Assembly (NCBI GenBank): GCA_030789695.1
Contig: CM061134.1
Location: 64,035,370-64,099,369, forward strand
Source of the DNA: Scilla litardierei
Taxonomy: Eukaryota > Streptophyta > Magnoliopsida > Asparagales > Asparagaceae
Direction of reading: 5' to 3'
Length of the DNA: 64,000 nt
A program made the translations under genes and the position numbers. Position 1 is the first letter of the stretch. The number at the start of each line of letters is the position of its first letter. The notes under the pieces were generated by a model. That model worked only from the letters and a program-made list of their open reading frames with translations, ran no database searches and was not told where the DNA came from. Shown here piece after piece: positions 1 to 9,920 of this stretch.

Positions 1-520
1 TATTTCAGCTTTTGCGAATGTGGCCCACTGTAGGAAAGGTCGGTGATCGGACAAATTTTCTGTGCACATAGGGTAGACGTCGATCTAGACTGAATAAAGT
101 ATCAAAATGTGACGTTGACGAATAGGATAGCCCCGATAGCCTAGAAACAAACCTTAATAGGATTTGATGGAAATCGCGACCTGACACCGTCGCCGTGACA
201 CTGTTTCAGACGGACTACCGCGGACGCGACGCCTGGACAAGACGCCCTGGATGGATGACACACTCGCCACCTCAGGCAAGTGTACTTCACTTGTGCTTTT
301 GTCCGTGCATTGGTCTTAAACTGCTAGAACTATTAGACTGTGAACAAATAGAACCAGACGTGAAATGATAGAGTCCGGGACGCTCTGACGACCTAGACTT
401 GACGACGAAGCCTAGGCGTAACAACAACAACTTTTGACAGCGTAGGGTTATCTTGTGTGTGCATGCGTGTGGACCCCATAGAAGAACTATCCCTGTCGTG
501 TCACGTCGTGTCTTGTTTTG

Positions 521-720
521 CACAGCCTGCGGGCAATAGGGCACTCTCTGAGTCATCCCTTGTACGGATACACAGCCTGCGGGCAATAGGGCACTCTCCG
601 AGTGATCCCTTGTATGGATACACAGCCTGCGGGCAATAGGGCACTCTCTGAGTGATCCCTTGTACTGATACACAGCCTGCGGGCAATAGGGCACTCTCCG
701 AGTGATCCCATGTACGGACT
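521..720 (+). repeat. 50-bp tandem repeat, four copies
   Basis: Units begin at 521, 571, 621 and 671, each opening with CACAGCCTGCGGGCAATAGG and continuing with a GCACTCTC(T/C)G AGTGATCCC block. Copies differ at only a few positions, so the array is young compared with the rest of the LTR. It lies within the Tek1 LTR. The open frames across it on both strands come from the 50-bp periodicity and are not genes. Confidence 0.95.
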
Positions 721-1053
721 TGTCTTGTGCACTTGGGTTGGGGTAGGGTTGAGCGTGCGCACGGGAAGAGGGTCTGATCCCCCTCGAACCGTAAGGCGTG
801 AACCCTTCGAGTCACATGTGTCTTGTCTTGTCATGTCATGTCCTGTCTTGCTGGTCTTGTCACGTCTTGTCACGACCCCTTTAGGTTAGTCCCGTAGTCT
901 GTAGCACACACTACGACTACTGCTTGCTACGCTTTACTTTCCTGCTGCGTTACTTCCTACACTGTTATAACCCCAGCATGCTAATCAACCAGTAAACTGA
1001 TGTTTAATAGTTCGGTACACTTGCAGTAGAGTCTGACCTCTTTTGTAGATTTT

Positions 1054-1095
1054 ACCTGACGTACAGTTCCCTTCTTTTGGTGCTGTACGTCAGGT
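1054..1095. other. 13-bp inverted repeat in Tek1 LTR
   Basis: ACCTGACGTACAG at 1054-1066 is the exact reverse complement of CTGTACGTCAGGT at 1083-1095, leaving a 16-nt pyrimidine-rich loop. It could fold as a hairpin in RNA or be a split protein-binding site with two ACGT cores. I did not find it in the Tek2 LTR. Confidence 0.85.
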
Positions 1096-1239
1096 GTGGA
1101 GCCAGAGTACGAGTACGAGGCAGAGCTACCCGAGGACGTAGAGCCGGAGGATGTCGATCATGAGTACGTGCCCGAGGAGGACCAGAGTTAGAGATCTTCG
1201 TGTTGCTGATTCAGAGGTTCCACTGTAGTTTGTTGGGTG

Positions 1240-1244
1240 CGTAG
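1240..1244. repeat. Target-site duplication CGTAG (left) of Ath1
   Basis: CGTAG directly precedes the Ath1 LTR start TGATCG at 1245. The same five bases follow the other LTR at 14343-14347. A perfect 5-bp duplication is normal for Gypsy integrase and fixes both ends of the element. Confidence 0.93.
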
Positions 1245-1614
1245 TGATCGTCTCCAGGCGTACACCCAAAAAGAGCGACCGTGTAGTTTTACCGCAAGCG
1301 CACGGTGTAGCGGCGAGCGGGTATCGAACACAGGGAGGACGAATGACGGTGTCTTCTCCGAACAACCTGGCTATAGGAACAGAAAAAGATGGAATTTGTC
1401 TTTTGGCGATCCTGTCACAATCGTCAGACAAAGTATGGATGTATAAAATCAAATAAAGGACGCCTAGGGAATGGGGAATCCCCTCTACTCACCGTATCTC
1501 GTCAATGTGATTCATTGGTATCACAATTGCTAGGGTAGAATTTCGGATGAACTAGTTGCAACTGAATGTAAAACCTAGCTCACGCTCTCGCGCTGTTGCC
1601 GGTCTATAACTAAC

Positions 1615-1909
1615 CTAGGGTTGGGTCCAATATCTTGCAAACCCTAGCCTAGGCAAGCTAGCATTAGGATCAACATCATCGTTCAATCACGCCCCGAGCC
1701 CACTCTCGTGCAAACTCGGGCCGCGACCTAGGTTGGGATAGTTCCTACCCGTCCAATCTCTTGCAAACGGGTATCGGCATGGAATTGCCACCGAGAACCC
1801 TAGTATCGGTCCAATCTCTTGCAAACCGATACTACGGAAACTCGATTTCAACCCAATTCGGATTTCTAGGGTTTCCTATCGAATCAGGATCCAATCTCTT
1901 GCAAATCCC
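1615..1909 (-). repeat. Array of five hairpins with one shared loop (3' LTR copy)
   Basis: Five segments share a loop like CCAATCTCTTGCAA, but each has its own flanking stem. CTAGGGTT/AACCCTAG at 1615-1647; CCCGAG/CTCGGG at 1693-1720; TACCCGT/ACGGGTA at 1746-1773; TAGTATCGGT/ACCGATACTA at 1801-1834; GGAT/ATCC at 1886-1909, which is GGGAT/ATCCC in the other LTR. The loop is conserved while the stems are unrelated in sequence yet each self-complementary, which suggests selection on structure. Confidence 0.85.
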
Positions 1910-2303
1910 AATCGATATGAACACCTAGCTATCCGTGTTAAATCGATCCCAAACTAACCCTAATAGCAATTCTAGCAATATTTCTACCAAATCATCACAA
2001 ATCAGAAATTGGGCTCGTAGGGTTCATCCCCACGCCCCAAGACGTGTGGACTACTCACAATTCATAGCACAAATACAAAAATAATCAATGGAATTAACAA
2101 GAGAATTCATCACAATATTCAAATAAGCAATAAAAATAAGATTTTTAATGGAGAGGGAGACAAACCAATAGAGTTCTCCAGGAATCCAACAAAAATAAAC
2201 TTTTCTCTCCTCCCCAATCACCAAAATCAAAAGCTAAAAAGTTTAATCTAAAAAGCTGCAAAAAGAAAGGAAAAAGCCCCCTAACCTAGGTCAAAAACTG
2301 GGG

Positions 2304-2310
2304 TTAAATA
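2304..2310 (-). promoter_or_regulatory. Possible TATA box of Ath1 LTR promoter (3' LTR copy)
   Basis: On the minus strand this reads TATTTAA within GGGTATTTAACCCC. It lies downstream of the palindrome cluster in the element's sense direction and upstream of the hairpin array, as expected for a U3 core promoter. The 5' LTR copy is at 13575-13581. It is a variant TATA, so moderate confidence only. Confidence 0.5.
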
Positions 2311-2394
2311 CCCCCCAAAATCGTCCAAAAAACTGTGACCAAAATGCCCCTGCGCAGCCTGAAAATCGCAATTTACGCTACAGGCAGCGCGGCT

Positions 2395-2776
2395 CACTCG
2401 GTCGAGTGACAAAAGTCGCTCGGCCGAGTAAGAAACCCTGAGAAATTCCAGTAAGTCTGGGTCTTCGGGGGTCTTCACTTCGGGGGTCGCTCGGCCGAGT
2501 GAGTTGTCGTCACTCGGCCGATGGCTTCTATTCACTCGGGCGGTCGGTAATTTCCACTCGGCCGAGTGGGTCTTCTGAAGCTCAAGCAGACGAAAAACAG
2601 TAAGTTGGCTCTTTTGGATGGGCGTCGTCTGAGTGCCACTCGGGCGGACGGGATCTCGTCACTCGGCCGATGTGGCTTCCGATGCTCGGCCGAGTGCACA
2701 TATGAAGTGTGTCCGATCTGGTCGGCCGAGCGGTGTCTCGCTGGTCGGCCGAGTGACTCCTTCACTCGGCCGAGTG
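2395..2776. repeat. Cluster of ACTCGGCCGAGT palindromes in LTR U3
   Basis: About eleven full or partial copies occur in 380 bp. Perfect 14-bp palindromes CACTCGGCCGAGTG lie at 2555-2568 and 2763-2776; CTCGGCCGAG cores at 2419-2428, 2490-2499 and 2685-2694; one-mismatch and half-site versions between them. The same motif recurs in the other LTR and again in the spacer before the third ORF (7808-8143), and I did not see it elsewhere in the window. Confidence 0.92.
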
Positions 2777-3071
2777 AGACACCAAAAATGCCCATTCAGC
2801 TTGTTTTTGCCTCCTCGTCGCTCCTACGGCGTTCTTTCTTCTTCCGCTCCTCTCCGTTGGCAAAATACCCCTCGGGGAGGTAGTCGGTGACACTCTGGAG
2901 TAGGTGTATTTCGGAATCACTCCAAATCGTTCCAAATCTCCTAAAATACGACAAAAACAACAAATCGTGAAAAGTATCGCAATATCATCGATATATCGTG
3001 AAAAACATGATTTGAGCGATCTAAATGGCATGCAAACATGCGGGAAAAAGGTGTAAAATATGGAGTGATCA

Positions 3072-3085
3072 AAATCCCCCAAGCT
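3072..3085 (-). other. Ath1 polypurine tract
   Basis: On the minus strand, AAGCTTGGGGGAT immediately precedes the 3' LTR. This is the expected place and composition for the plus-strand DNA primer. Closely similar tracts occur inside the element at 3638-3650 and 4656-4668. Confidence 0.8.
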
Positions 3086-4994
3086 TACCTCTTACTCGTC
3101 CTCGAGGAAGATAAGTGAAAGGCGAGCCCGGTGGATTTTGAAAACGAAAACGGCAGAAAAATGGAAAACGAAAAAAACGAAGAAGAAAGAAGAAAGCGAA
3201 GAGGGAAGCTGCTAGATCATTTTCTCAGGACGTGGGTTTTGCTTACTCATATAGCATGCACCGAATGTAACACACATGTCAAAGAGTTTTATTTCGATAT
3301 CATAGTATAATGGTACAAATAGAAATAGAAAACCCAAGAACATTGTTATATCATGAAAAACGGAATAATTTTAGAATTAACATCGTCTGAATCATTTAAA
3401 GCGGTATACAATATAACAGATCACACACTTTTCAATTGAATGCTTTCTATGAGGAGTATAAGAATATCACGCAATAGAATAGAAAGAATAGAAAAGCATG
3501 GATTTCATGAAATGAGTGCTAGGCATAGATTTCTGGATTTCGTGAAGCTAAAAATAATCTCACCGAGTACAAAATATTACTTAGCCTAGGTTGTCGTGCA
3601 ACGTCAAGTAGTCACTCTCTCACACATCATCGGATTCTCTCCCCCAAGCTTATCTATAAGCGTGGTGGCACAAAAACAATATTTACATCCCCATTTTTAT
3701 GAAGCTCCAAAAGTAATAAAAATAAAAACAAAAAGAGGGAAAGAAAGAGAGAACATGAGATGGGATCTTTTATTGAGGTTCTTTTCTCTTTTTCTTTTCT
3801 TTTTCTTTTCTTTTCTTTTCTTTTTTTTTGAATTCATATATACATGATGATCCCAATCAAAGAGAAATAAGGATATACAAGAATTTTTCTTTTTCTTTGT
3901 TTTTTTGGGAAATTTGGAGCTAGGAATTAATAGCGGGGGAAATGCCATATATTAGAATCGCTAAGGGGAGGTTCACCAATGATTGTAAAATAGAGAATTG
4001 ATGTTCAAGATATGTGGAGAAAGAAGTAAATACGTCTCTCAGTTCACTCTATAGGACGTGCACGACAACTTCAGCAGGGTAATCTAATCTACTCAGTTTC
4101 GATCACAAAAAGCTAACTAATCCAGATTCATCATAGCTAACATCATTCAATCATCCTGAAGTGAAATGTACAAATCATGCATATAGAAGTGATATAAGAA
4201 AAGAAAATGGTACTCCCGATATAAGCATTCAATGCGTGAATCTTGGTGTGTTTTCTGCGATAGCATACATATGAATATCCAGACTCAGCTAATAATAAAA
4301 TTTCATCCATTTTCATGCTGAAAAAGTGTGGGTTACTATCTCTAAATGCGAGGCAAGTCATAGCATATGATATCAGAAATAAAATCTAAGACATGACAAA
4401 TATAGCATGCATATATAGAGAAAGCTAACGCCACGTAATCATCATCACAGAAAAGTCATCTCTAGCATGAGATGAAAAAGAAATAAAGATAAAGGAAAAA
4501 TGAAACTAATTACAATGCAGCACACAAAGAGAATAAGAAAAACGTGATGCATGGTAAAGAAAAAGAAAAAGGTGATGAAAATGAGTGCAAATGCGGAAAA
4601 TGGCGTGAAAAAAATCAAAAATAAAGGTGGTAAATCGAAAAGAACGTGAGAACTCACTCCCCCAAGCTAAAGTGCACAGTGTTCTCAATGTGCGAAGTGT
4701 GGCACACCGAGAGACGTGTAAAGTGAGGGGTAAGTGAGGATGCATGCATGATAAAAAAGAAAAGAAAATAAAATAAAATAAATGAAAAATATGATGTGGA
4801 CATGATGCATGCAGATAGAGGAGTGAAATAGATATAATAGTGTGACACCAAAAACTCTCCCTCTCTCCCAAAAAAAGATATATAAAGATAGGAACTAAAT
4901 GTGTACCCAAAAACAGGGATGAGAGGTGGGGTGGGCAAAAAGCATCAGGACCCAGCAGAGACGGGCAGCACGACGGCAAAAAAGATCAATGGCA
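3086..4994 (-). other. Ath1 3' non-coding region
   Basis: No gene seen in 1.9 kb between the third ORF and the 3' PPT. In the sense direction it is strongly purine-rich in places, for example the long A/G run opposite 3780-3832. It contains two extra PPT-like tracts (AAGCTTGGGGGAGA opposite 3638-3650 and AGCTTGGGGGAGT opposite 4656-4668). The second is followed on + by a degenerate form of the CATTGTCCTCAATG hairpin seen in Lard1 at 50393-50406, so this is a conserved Athila module. Short ORFs here are compositional. Confidence 0.75.
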
Positions 4995-7238
4995 TCAAGG
5001 GTGCCTAAGAGGGTGGGGCTGCGCCGTCTCCGTCCTGAGGCGGAGGAGGAGGAGGAGGTGGTGGTGGCAGGGGAACAGACTGCTGAGTTGGTGTGGGCGT
5101 GGGTACGGAAGCAGGCTGGGTGTGGGTAGGGGTGGGGTGGGTACCTGCTGGGTGGGTGTAGGGGTGGGGGTGGGTACCTCCTGGGTGGGTGTGGGTACGG
5201 TAGGTACGCGAGGGAGCCGGTCGAGAATCTGCGTGAGGCAATAGTGAATGACTGGGAGAAGGTCGAAACGGCTGGCCATGGTGGTGACGGTGGCAGACAT
5301 GGTCCTAAGGTCGCCTCTGAGGGCACTCACCGCCCCCTCGAGAGCACGAATGCTCAGAAGTACAGTGTCGGGGGGAGGTGGTGCAGAGGGACGGACCTGT
5401 CGGTGCTGTGCAGGACGAGGCTTGCGTACTCGGGTGGCGTAGGTGATGGGCTCAGCATGCATGTGGAGGTAGGGTGCTGTACTCACAAGTGTGGGCCTAG
5501 CCTCAGGGTGAGGCTGGGCCGCAGGCAGGCGGGAAGTGGAAGCAACAGCAGCGGAAGTGGAGTATAAAAATGGCGACGAGGCGGCCAGAGAGGTCGGTGA
5601 CACATAAGTGAAGACAGACGTCACCACACTCTCAGAAAGTACGGCTGCGGTGGGGACAGAAGTGACTACCGCTGGGGAGGAAGTGAGTGGTCCGAAGGGC
5701 GAAATCCCAGCGGAGATCATGCTAGCCATGGTCTCCACGACCGCAGCAAAAGAGGGCTCTCCACTCTCAACAAAGGTCGGTGGGCGCTCGGGAAGTGCAG
5801 AACAAAGGGGCTCAACAGACAGAGGGCCAGCATGGGTGGTGGTAGTGGTGGTGAGCGTGGAGGTAGCGATGGTGGTCTCAACGAGTGTACTCCCGACACC
5901 GGCAGAAGTATGGACAGAGGTGTCGGGAGCAGCAGAAATATCGGGCTGCTGAGGGGCCACGGGGTCAGCGGGTGCAGCTGGGTCAGCATGTGCAGCGTGG
6001 GCAGCGTGGGCAGCGTGGGCCTGCTCGGCCTCCTCGGCATCGAGCACGTAGGCGACGGGGATCAGGAGATCCATCGCCGGGAGCCAGTCCACCTGTGCTG
6101 GTGCAATCTGTGTCCGAGCTGGCCTCGGAAGAATCATGTAGTCGGCACCGAATGGACCATGCAGCCAGACCCAGTGTCGCTCACCGTGCGGACGAAGCAT
6201 CTTCATCCGGGCCATGACATCTATGGACAGTGAAGTGGGGCCCGGAGAACGACGCAAATCGGCCGGTAGGTCCTCGCCGGTCATCAAGGTGAGCAGCGTG
6301 ATCAGACCGCCGCAGCATATCGGTGAGCGAGCGCCCACCGATACGATGATGCGGTCCAAAAACCAGCTCGCGATATCAATCATGACGGCGGGGACCAACT
6401 CGTCACTGTCCCTAGCTAGAACTCTGGGACGCGTCATCGCATAGAGCATATAAAGCTCTGGCGTGGACATCGTCCCAGGCTCATACCTCGCCAAAAAGGT
6501 AGTCGCCATAAGGCACTGAGCTATGCGGAGGCAGGGATGGATGATGGCCGAGGCCTTGGCCCTACTAGGGTCAAAGGCGGCAGGTAGACCCGTGATCCGG
6601 GCCCAGAAGGCGCCGGAATCGAACGAAGGTGGGGGAATGTGAGTGGGGGCATAACCACGGTCAGCCCCGGGGACATCGGGCCACGAAAAGAATGCTCTCA
6701 TCATACCGAGAGTGACCTGGCACTCTCGGTCCATGAACCTAAACGAGCATCCCTCGTCGGTCTGGGCGATAGAACTAAGGACCTCAAGTGTCGGACGGAG
6801 AAACGTGTCCGCCGACACCAGGAAGAAATCTCACCAGCCCACGTTGTCATACAACGTGAGCATCCCCTCAAGTACCCCCAGGCGTCCTAGGTCTGCAAGG
6901 TGTGCGAACCTGGAGGGTACGATCGAGCGCTGGGAAATGCGCTCGAAGACGACGCGATGTGCGTCGTCTCGGAACGTAATCCCGAGCGGCCCGACAAGTG
7001 GAGCCAGTGGCGGTGGTATGGGCTGTGGGATGGCAGGGAGTGGCTGTGCGGGGTGTGCGGGGTGTGCGGGCTCTGCAGGCTGTGCGGGGTGTGCGGGGCC
7101 TGCATGCTGTGCTGGGTGAACGGGGTGTGGTGGAGTAGGCGGAGGAGAGTCCTCCACCTCGTGGGAGGGGCCGGCATCATCCGACTGCTTCTGCTTGGCG
7201 GAAGCTCTCCTCGACCGCGGCCGTGTCCGGGGCGGCAT
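4995..7238 (-). pseudogene. Ath1 third ORF (env position; Athila ORF1-like/plant transposon protein)
   Basis: The reading frame starts at the ATG at 7238 (MPPRTRPRS) and runs to 4995, about 748 codons, with one in-frame TGA near 6830. A basic, possibly nuclear-targeting N-terminus is followed by a His-Pro-Ala repeat tract, then a globular region opening ITFRDDAHRVVFERIS and continuing past the stop to LARDSDELVPAVMIDIASWF and GGLITLLTLMTGEDL. After that come an Ala/His repeat and a long Pro/Thr/Ser-rich tail. From memory the globular part resembles the ATHILA ORF1-type/'putative plant transposon protein' family; no enzymatic residues are recognisable. It sits between integrase and the 3' LTR on the same strand, where Athila env-like ORFs lie, but no transmembrane segment stands out, so envelope function is doubtful. 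It has its own promoter-like upstream region. Several large ORFs on the other strand are shadows. Confidence 0.7.
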
Positions 7239-7786
7239 ATGGCCCCCGGGTGCTCACCAAAAACGTGAAAAATGCGGCGTGCGTAAAATAAAGGAAAGAG
7301 TATACCGCGACACGCCTCGAGAGCAAAGCGATGGAAGCGTGCGAAGACGACGCCTTCATTTAGCCCAAAACGATCCCCGGAAGCTCCCCTGGGCTCCCCT
7401 AAGCTCCCCAAATTTGCCTGCGCATCAAACGAAGAGATTAGCGTGTAATATTCAAAACGTATGGGGGGTTATGGGTAGAATAGATAGAAATTGAATTTAA
7501 TTTGGGTTTGGGTTTCGTTAGACACATGGATCATCGAAAAATACGAGAGAGAGGAGAAAATAGGGCGAATCAAGCGTTACCGGAGCTCGGCCGGAGTTGT
7601 GGCCGCCGACGGCGACTCGGGCGAGGCGCGACGACGTTCGGCCGGAGGTGGGTGGCCGAGCGCTGGCGTGGGCGGCTGGTTCGGGCGAGTGAGGGGGAAG
7701 TCGCAGCGGGCGTAGGAGAGACAGGGCACGGGCTCGGGCGAAAAATCGATAATAACGCTTCGAATTCCGCGCCGAGCCCGCAACGA

Positions 7787-7796
7787 CTTATATAAG
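7787..7796 (-). promoter_or_regulatory. TATA box upstream of Ath1 third ORF
   Basis: CTTATATAAG is itself a palindrome and reads TATATAAG on the minus strand. It lies about 11 bp downstream (sense) of the last ACTCGGCCGAGT palindrome and about 550 bp upstream of the ORF3 start codon, followed by a GC-rich leader. Position and context fit a pol II core promoter. Transcription from it is inferred only. Confidence 0.55.
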
Positions 7797-7807
7797 GAAA
7801 TGTTACG

Positions 7808-8143
7808 ACTCGGCCGAGTGACTAAGTCGCTCGGCCGAGTGATCGTAACGGAAATATTTTTGAAATTTCCCCCCGCATATGACTCGGCCGAGTGGCCTTG
7901 CCATCCTCGGCCGAGTGGAATAAGTCCATTCGGCCGAGTGGCTCAAGCTACTCGGTAAGACTCGCCCAAGGAGTGTATCAGTTTTACTCGGCCGAGTGAA
8001 TATATATACTCGGCCGAGTGACAATTATACTGAAATCAAGAAAAGAAACAGAGAGTTGGGTACAGCAGACTTCCCTCGTTCGTGAGTCGCTCGGGCGGAC
8101 GAACTTATGTACTCGGCCGAGTGACTAGTATACTCGGCCGAGT
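7808..8143. repeat. Second cluster of ACTCGGCCGAGT palindromes, before ORF3
   Basis: About ten copies in 336 bp, including ACTCGGCCGAGT cores starting near 7808, 7882, 7987, 8009, 8111 and 8132 and near-copies with GCTCGG, CCTCGG or ATTCGG starts. The motif is the same as in the LTR U3 (2395-2776 and 13666-14047) but the sequence between copies is different, so this is not a simple LTR fragment. Confidence 0.9.
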
Positions 8144-8410
8144 GAACCCTGTTTTCTGCTGTTTGGCTTCGTTTGGGCTCTAAACTCTGTTTTTCTTCCT
8201 CCAGTCGATTTCATCTTCCTCCTAAGCATCGAGCGTATTCCTGGAGCGCTCCTTGTCGCCTCGTTCATCCTCCTAATGATTGATTTCCCTATCTCCTCTC
8301 CTGTCAAGAAAAATAGGACCCGTTATCACGAAATTTTTGGGGCGAACGACTCAAAACACTAATAACTTCTAAAACAAAAGTAAAAGAAAAGTAAAAATAA
8401 AGTGATAACC

Positions 8411-8428
8411 GTCGGGTTGCCTCCCGAC
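8411..8428 (-). other. Conserved hairpin between integrase and ORF3
   Basis: GTCGGG (8411-8416) and CCCGAC (8423-8428) form a 6-bp stem with a 6-nt loop; in the sense direction it reads GTCGGGAGGCAACCCGAC, preceded by AAACGAGCGCTT. From memory a GCGCTTG..GGGAGGCAACCC motif recurs after integrase in many plant Athila elements, so it is probably functional RNA (splicing, export or translation of ORF3). Confidence 0.65.
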
Positions 8429-8711
8429 AAGCGCTCGTTTAAGGTCGTGAGCTCGACCCCCTTTGATTTTCAATTAATGCGGGATATTGGGTGCATATGA
8501 GATGCACCCGTCAAATTTTCCGGGGAGAACGCTTGGATTAGGAAGTTGCGGCGGTGTGTTCTCCCTCGGTGGTCTCTCGTCTCGAGTAGTGTTGGGGGGG
8601 TGGCTCCCCTAAGCTAGCACTTGCTCTGGTCCTCGGCTTCACCGGTGACACCAATTTCCGTATCGGCGGAGCTTTCTTCGGAGACTTCAATTTTGAGAGC
8701 TTGCAGAGCTC

Positions 8712-9899
8712 TCAAATCCTTGCGACATCAGTGTCGCCTTCATCAATTTCAGCGGAGAAGTCGGGGGAATGCTCCATCTTCTCATCTTGGCCTATATCCG
8801 GCCCTTCCTCGAAATCTTCATTGAATAGAGCGCCGATCGAATGGGGGATCGCCTCCTCAATAACCTCGTCAAGGAGGTCCGAAAGATCATCCGGTCGTCC
8901 TTTTAGCAGATATATTCTATTGGTTTCCCCAATTGGGGCTCCCTCGGAATAATGCTTGAGTCTCTGGCCATTTACTTTGAATGTGGCTCCGTCCTTGCTT
9001 TCCAACTCAAAAGCCCCTCCCGGTTGTATGTGCTTGATGGTGAAAGGTCCGGACCAACATGACCTCAACTTACCGGGAAATAATCGGAGCCGGGAATTAT
9101 ATAGCAAGACCTTGTCTCCCACCTTGAAGTCTGTAACGGTTATGCGTGCATCGTGGAGAATCTTGATCCTTTCTTTGTAAATTCTTGAGCGCTCGTAGGC
9201 GTCTCTTCTTATCTTATCAAGCTCGTTGATGTCCAAGAGTCGCCTCACCGCCGCACTCTTATAGTCATAATTAAGGGTCTTGATGGCCCAATATGCGCGG
9301 TGCTCCAACTCTACCGGCAAGTGGCAAGCTTTCCCATAAACAAGTCGGAACGGTGTGGTGCCGATGGGAGTGCGAAAGGCCGTGCGATATGCCCATAGAG
9401 CATCGTTTAACTTCATTGACCAATCCTTTCTAGATCGATCCACGGTTTTCTCAAGAATTTGCTTGATCTCTCTATTTGAGACTTCCACTTGGCCGCTTGT
9501 CTGGGGGTGATATGCCATGCCAACTCTATGGTTTACCCCGTACTTCTTCAGCATGGCTTCAAACTTATTCTCTATGAAACGGCTCCCCCCGTCGCTTATC
9601 AAAGTACGAGGCACTCCGAAGCATGGGAAGATGTTCTGCTTGAAGAACTTAGAGACAACCCTTGCATCATTGGTGGGGGTAGCGATTGCTTCCACCCATT
9701 TGGAGACGTAGTCAACGGCTAATAGGATGTATTTGTTACCATTGCTCGACGGAAATGGTCCCATGAAGTCCACTCCCCAATAATCAAAAAGCTCAATTTC
9801 TTGGATGGGCCTCATAGGCATCTCATTGCGTTTGGAGATATTCCCGGTCCGTTGGCATCTGTCGCACCCCTTTACAAAGTCGTGGGTGTCTCTAAACAT
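8712..9899 (-). pseudogene. Ath1 integrase
   Basis: A 395-codon open frame with the core features of a Gypsy integrase. The CxxC of the zinc-binding domain is at residues 12-15 (CDRC). The catalytic triad is Asp44 (GVDFMGPF), Asp103 (LISDGGSRF) and Glu139 (GQVEVSN), with the 35-residue spacing of DD35E enzymes. The C-terminal part ([17 protein letters not shown]) is typical of Athila; no chromodomain is present. It would cut and join element DNA into the host chromosome. It continues the RT frame but a TAG about 9919 separates them, so it would not be made as part of a polyprotein without read-through. Confidence 0.9.
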
Positions 9900-9920
9900 T
9901 GTTGGCCAGAAGAATCCGAT

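Larger units (their letters stand above)
1..1244 (+). repeat. Tek1 5' LTR, left portion
   Basis: No gene seen. This is LTR text of Tek1 running into the Athila insertion point at 1244, where the CGTAG at 1240-1244 is repeated at 14343-14347. It contains a four-copy 50-bp tandem repeat (521-720), a run of degenerate CTTGTC/CATGTC repeats (about 818-885) and a 13-bp inverted repeat (1054-1095). A short open stretch at 1096-1192 encodes an acidic Glu/Asp/Tyr-rich peptide, but it has no start and I do not count it as a gene. Confidence 0.7.
1245..3071 (-). repeat. Ath1 3' LTR
   Basis: This 1,827-bp LTR matches 12519-14342 almost base for base, with scattered substitutions and 3 bp of length difference. 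On + it begins TGATCG and ends TGATCA. Read in the sense direction (-), the U3 part carries a cluster of ACTCGGCCGAGT-type palindromes (2776 down to 2395), then a TATTTAA box (2304-2310), then an array of five hairpins (1909 down to 1615). The high LTR identity points to insertion well after Tek1 decayed. Confidence 0.95.
7239..8711 (-). other. Ath1 pol-ORF3 spacer with promoter-like sequence
   Basis: No protein gene seen. In sense order (8711 down to 7239) it holds a conserved-looking hairpin (8411-8428), the palindrome cluster (8143 down to 7808), a TATA box (7796-7787), a C/G-rich leader of about 200 nt, and a good splice donor CCG|GTAACG at 7580, followed by AT-rich intron-like sequence up to the ATG at 7238. 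The order enhancer-like array, TATA, leader, donor, ORF looks like a gene promoter, not plain read-through from pol. Confidence 0.6.

Noticed and set aside
521..720. Short regular repeats resembling a CRISPR array
   Set aside because: The 50-bp units are contiguous tandem copies with no variable spacers, inside a plant LTR.
1615..1909. Loop repeats CCAATCTCTTGCAAA as repeat-spacer array
   Set aside because: Spacing is irregular and the intervening text is self-complementary; there are no cas genes and this is a plant genome.
4506..4979. A 157-codon minus-strand ORF rich in Phe, Ser and Leu
   Set aside because: It is the complement of an A/G-rich non-coding stretch in Ath1; composition explains it.
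5244..7268. Several plus-strand ORFs of 100-135 codons
   Set aside because: They are antisense shadows of the GC-rich, repeat-rich Ath1 third ORF.
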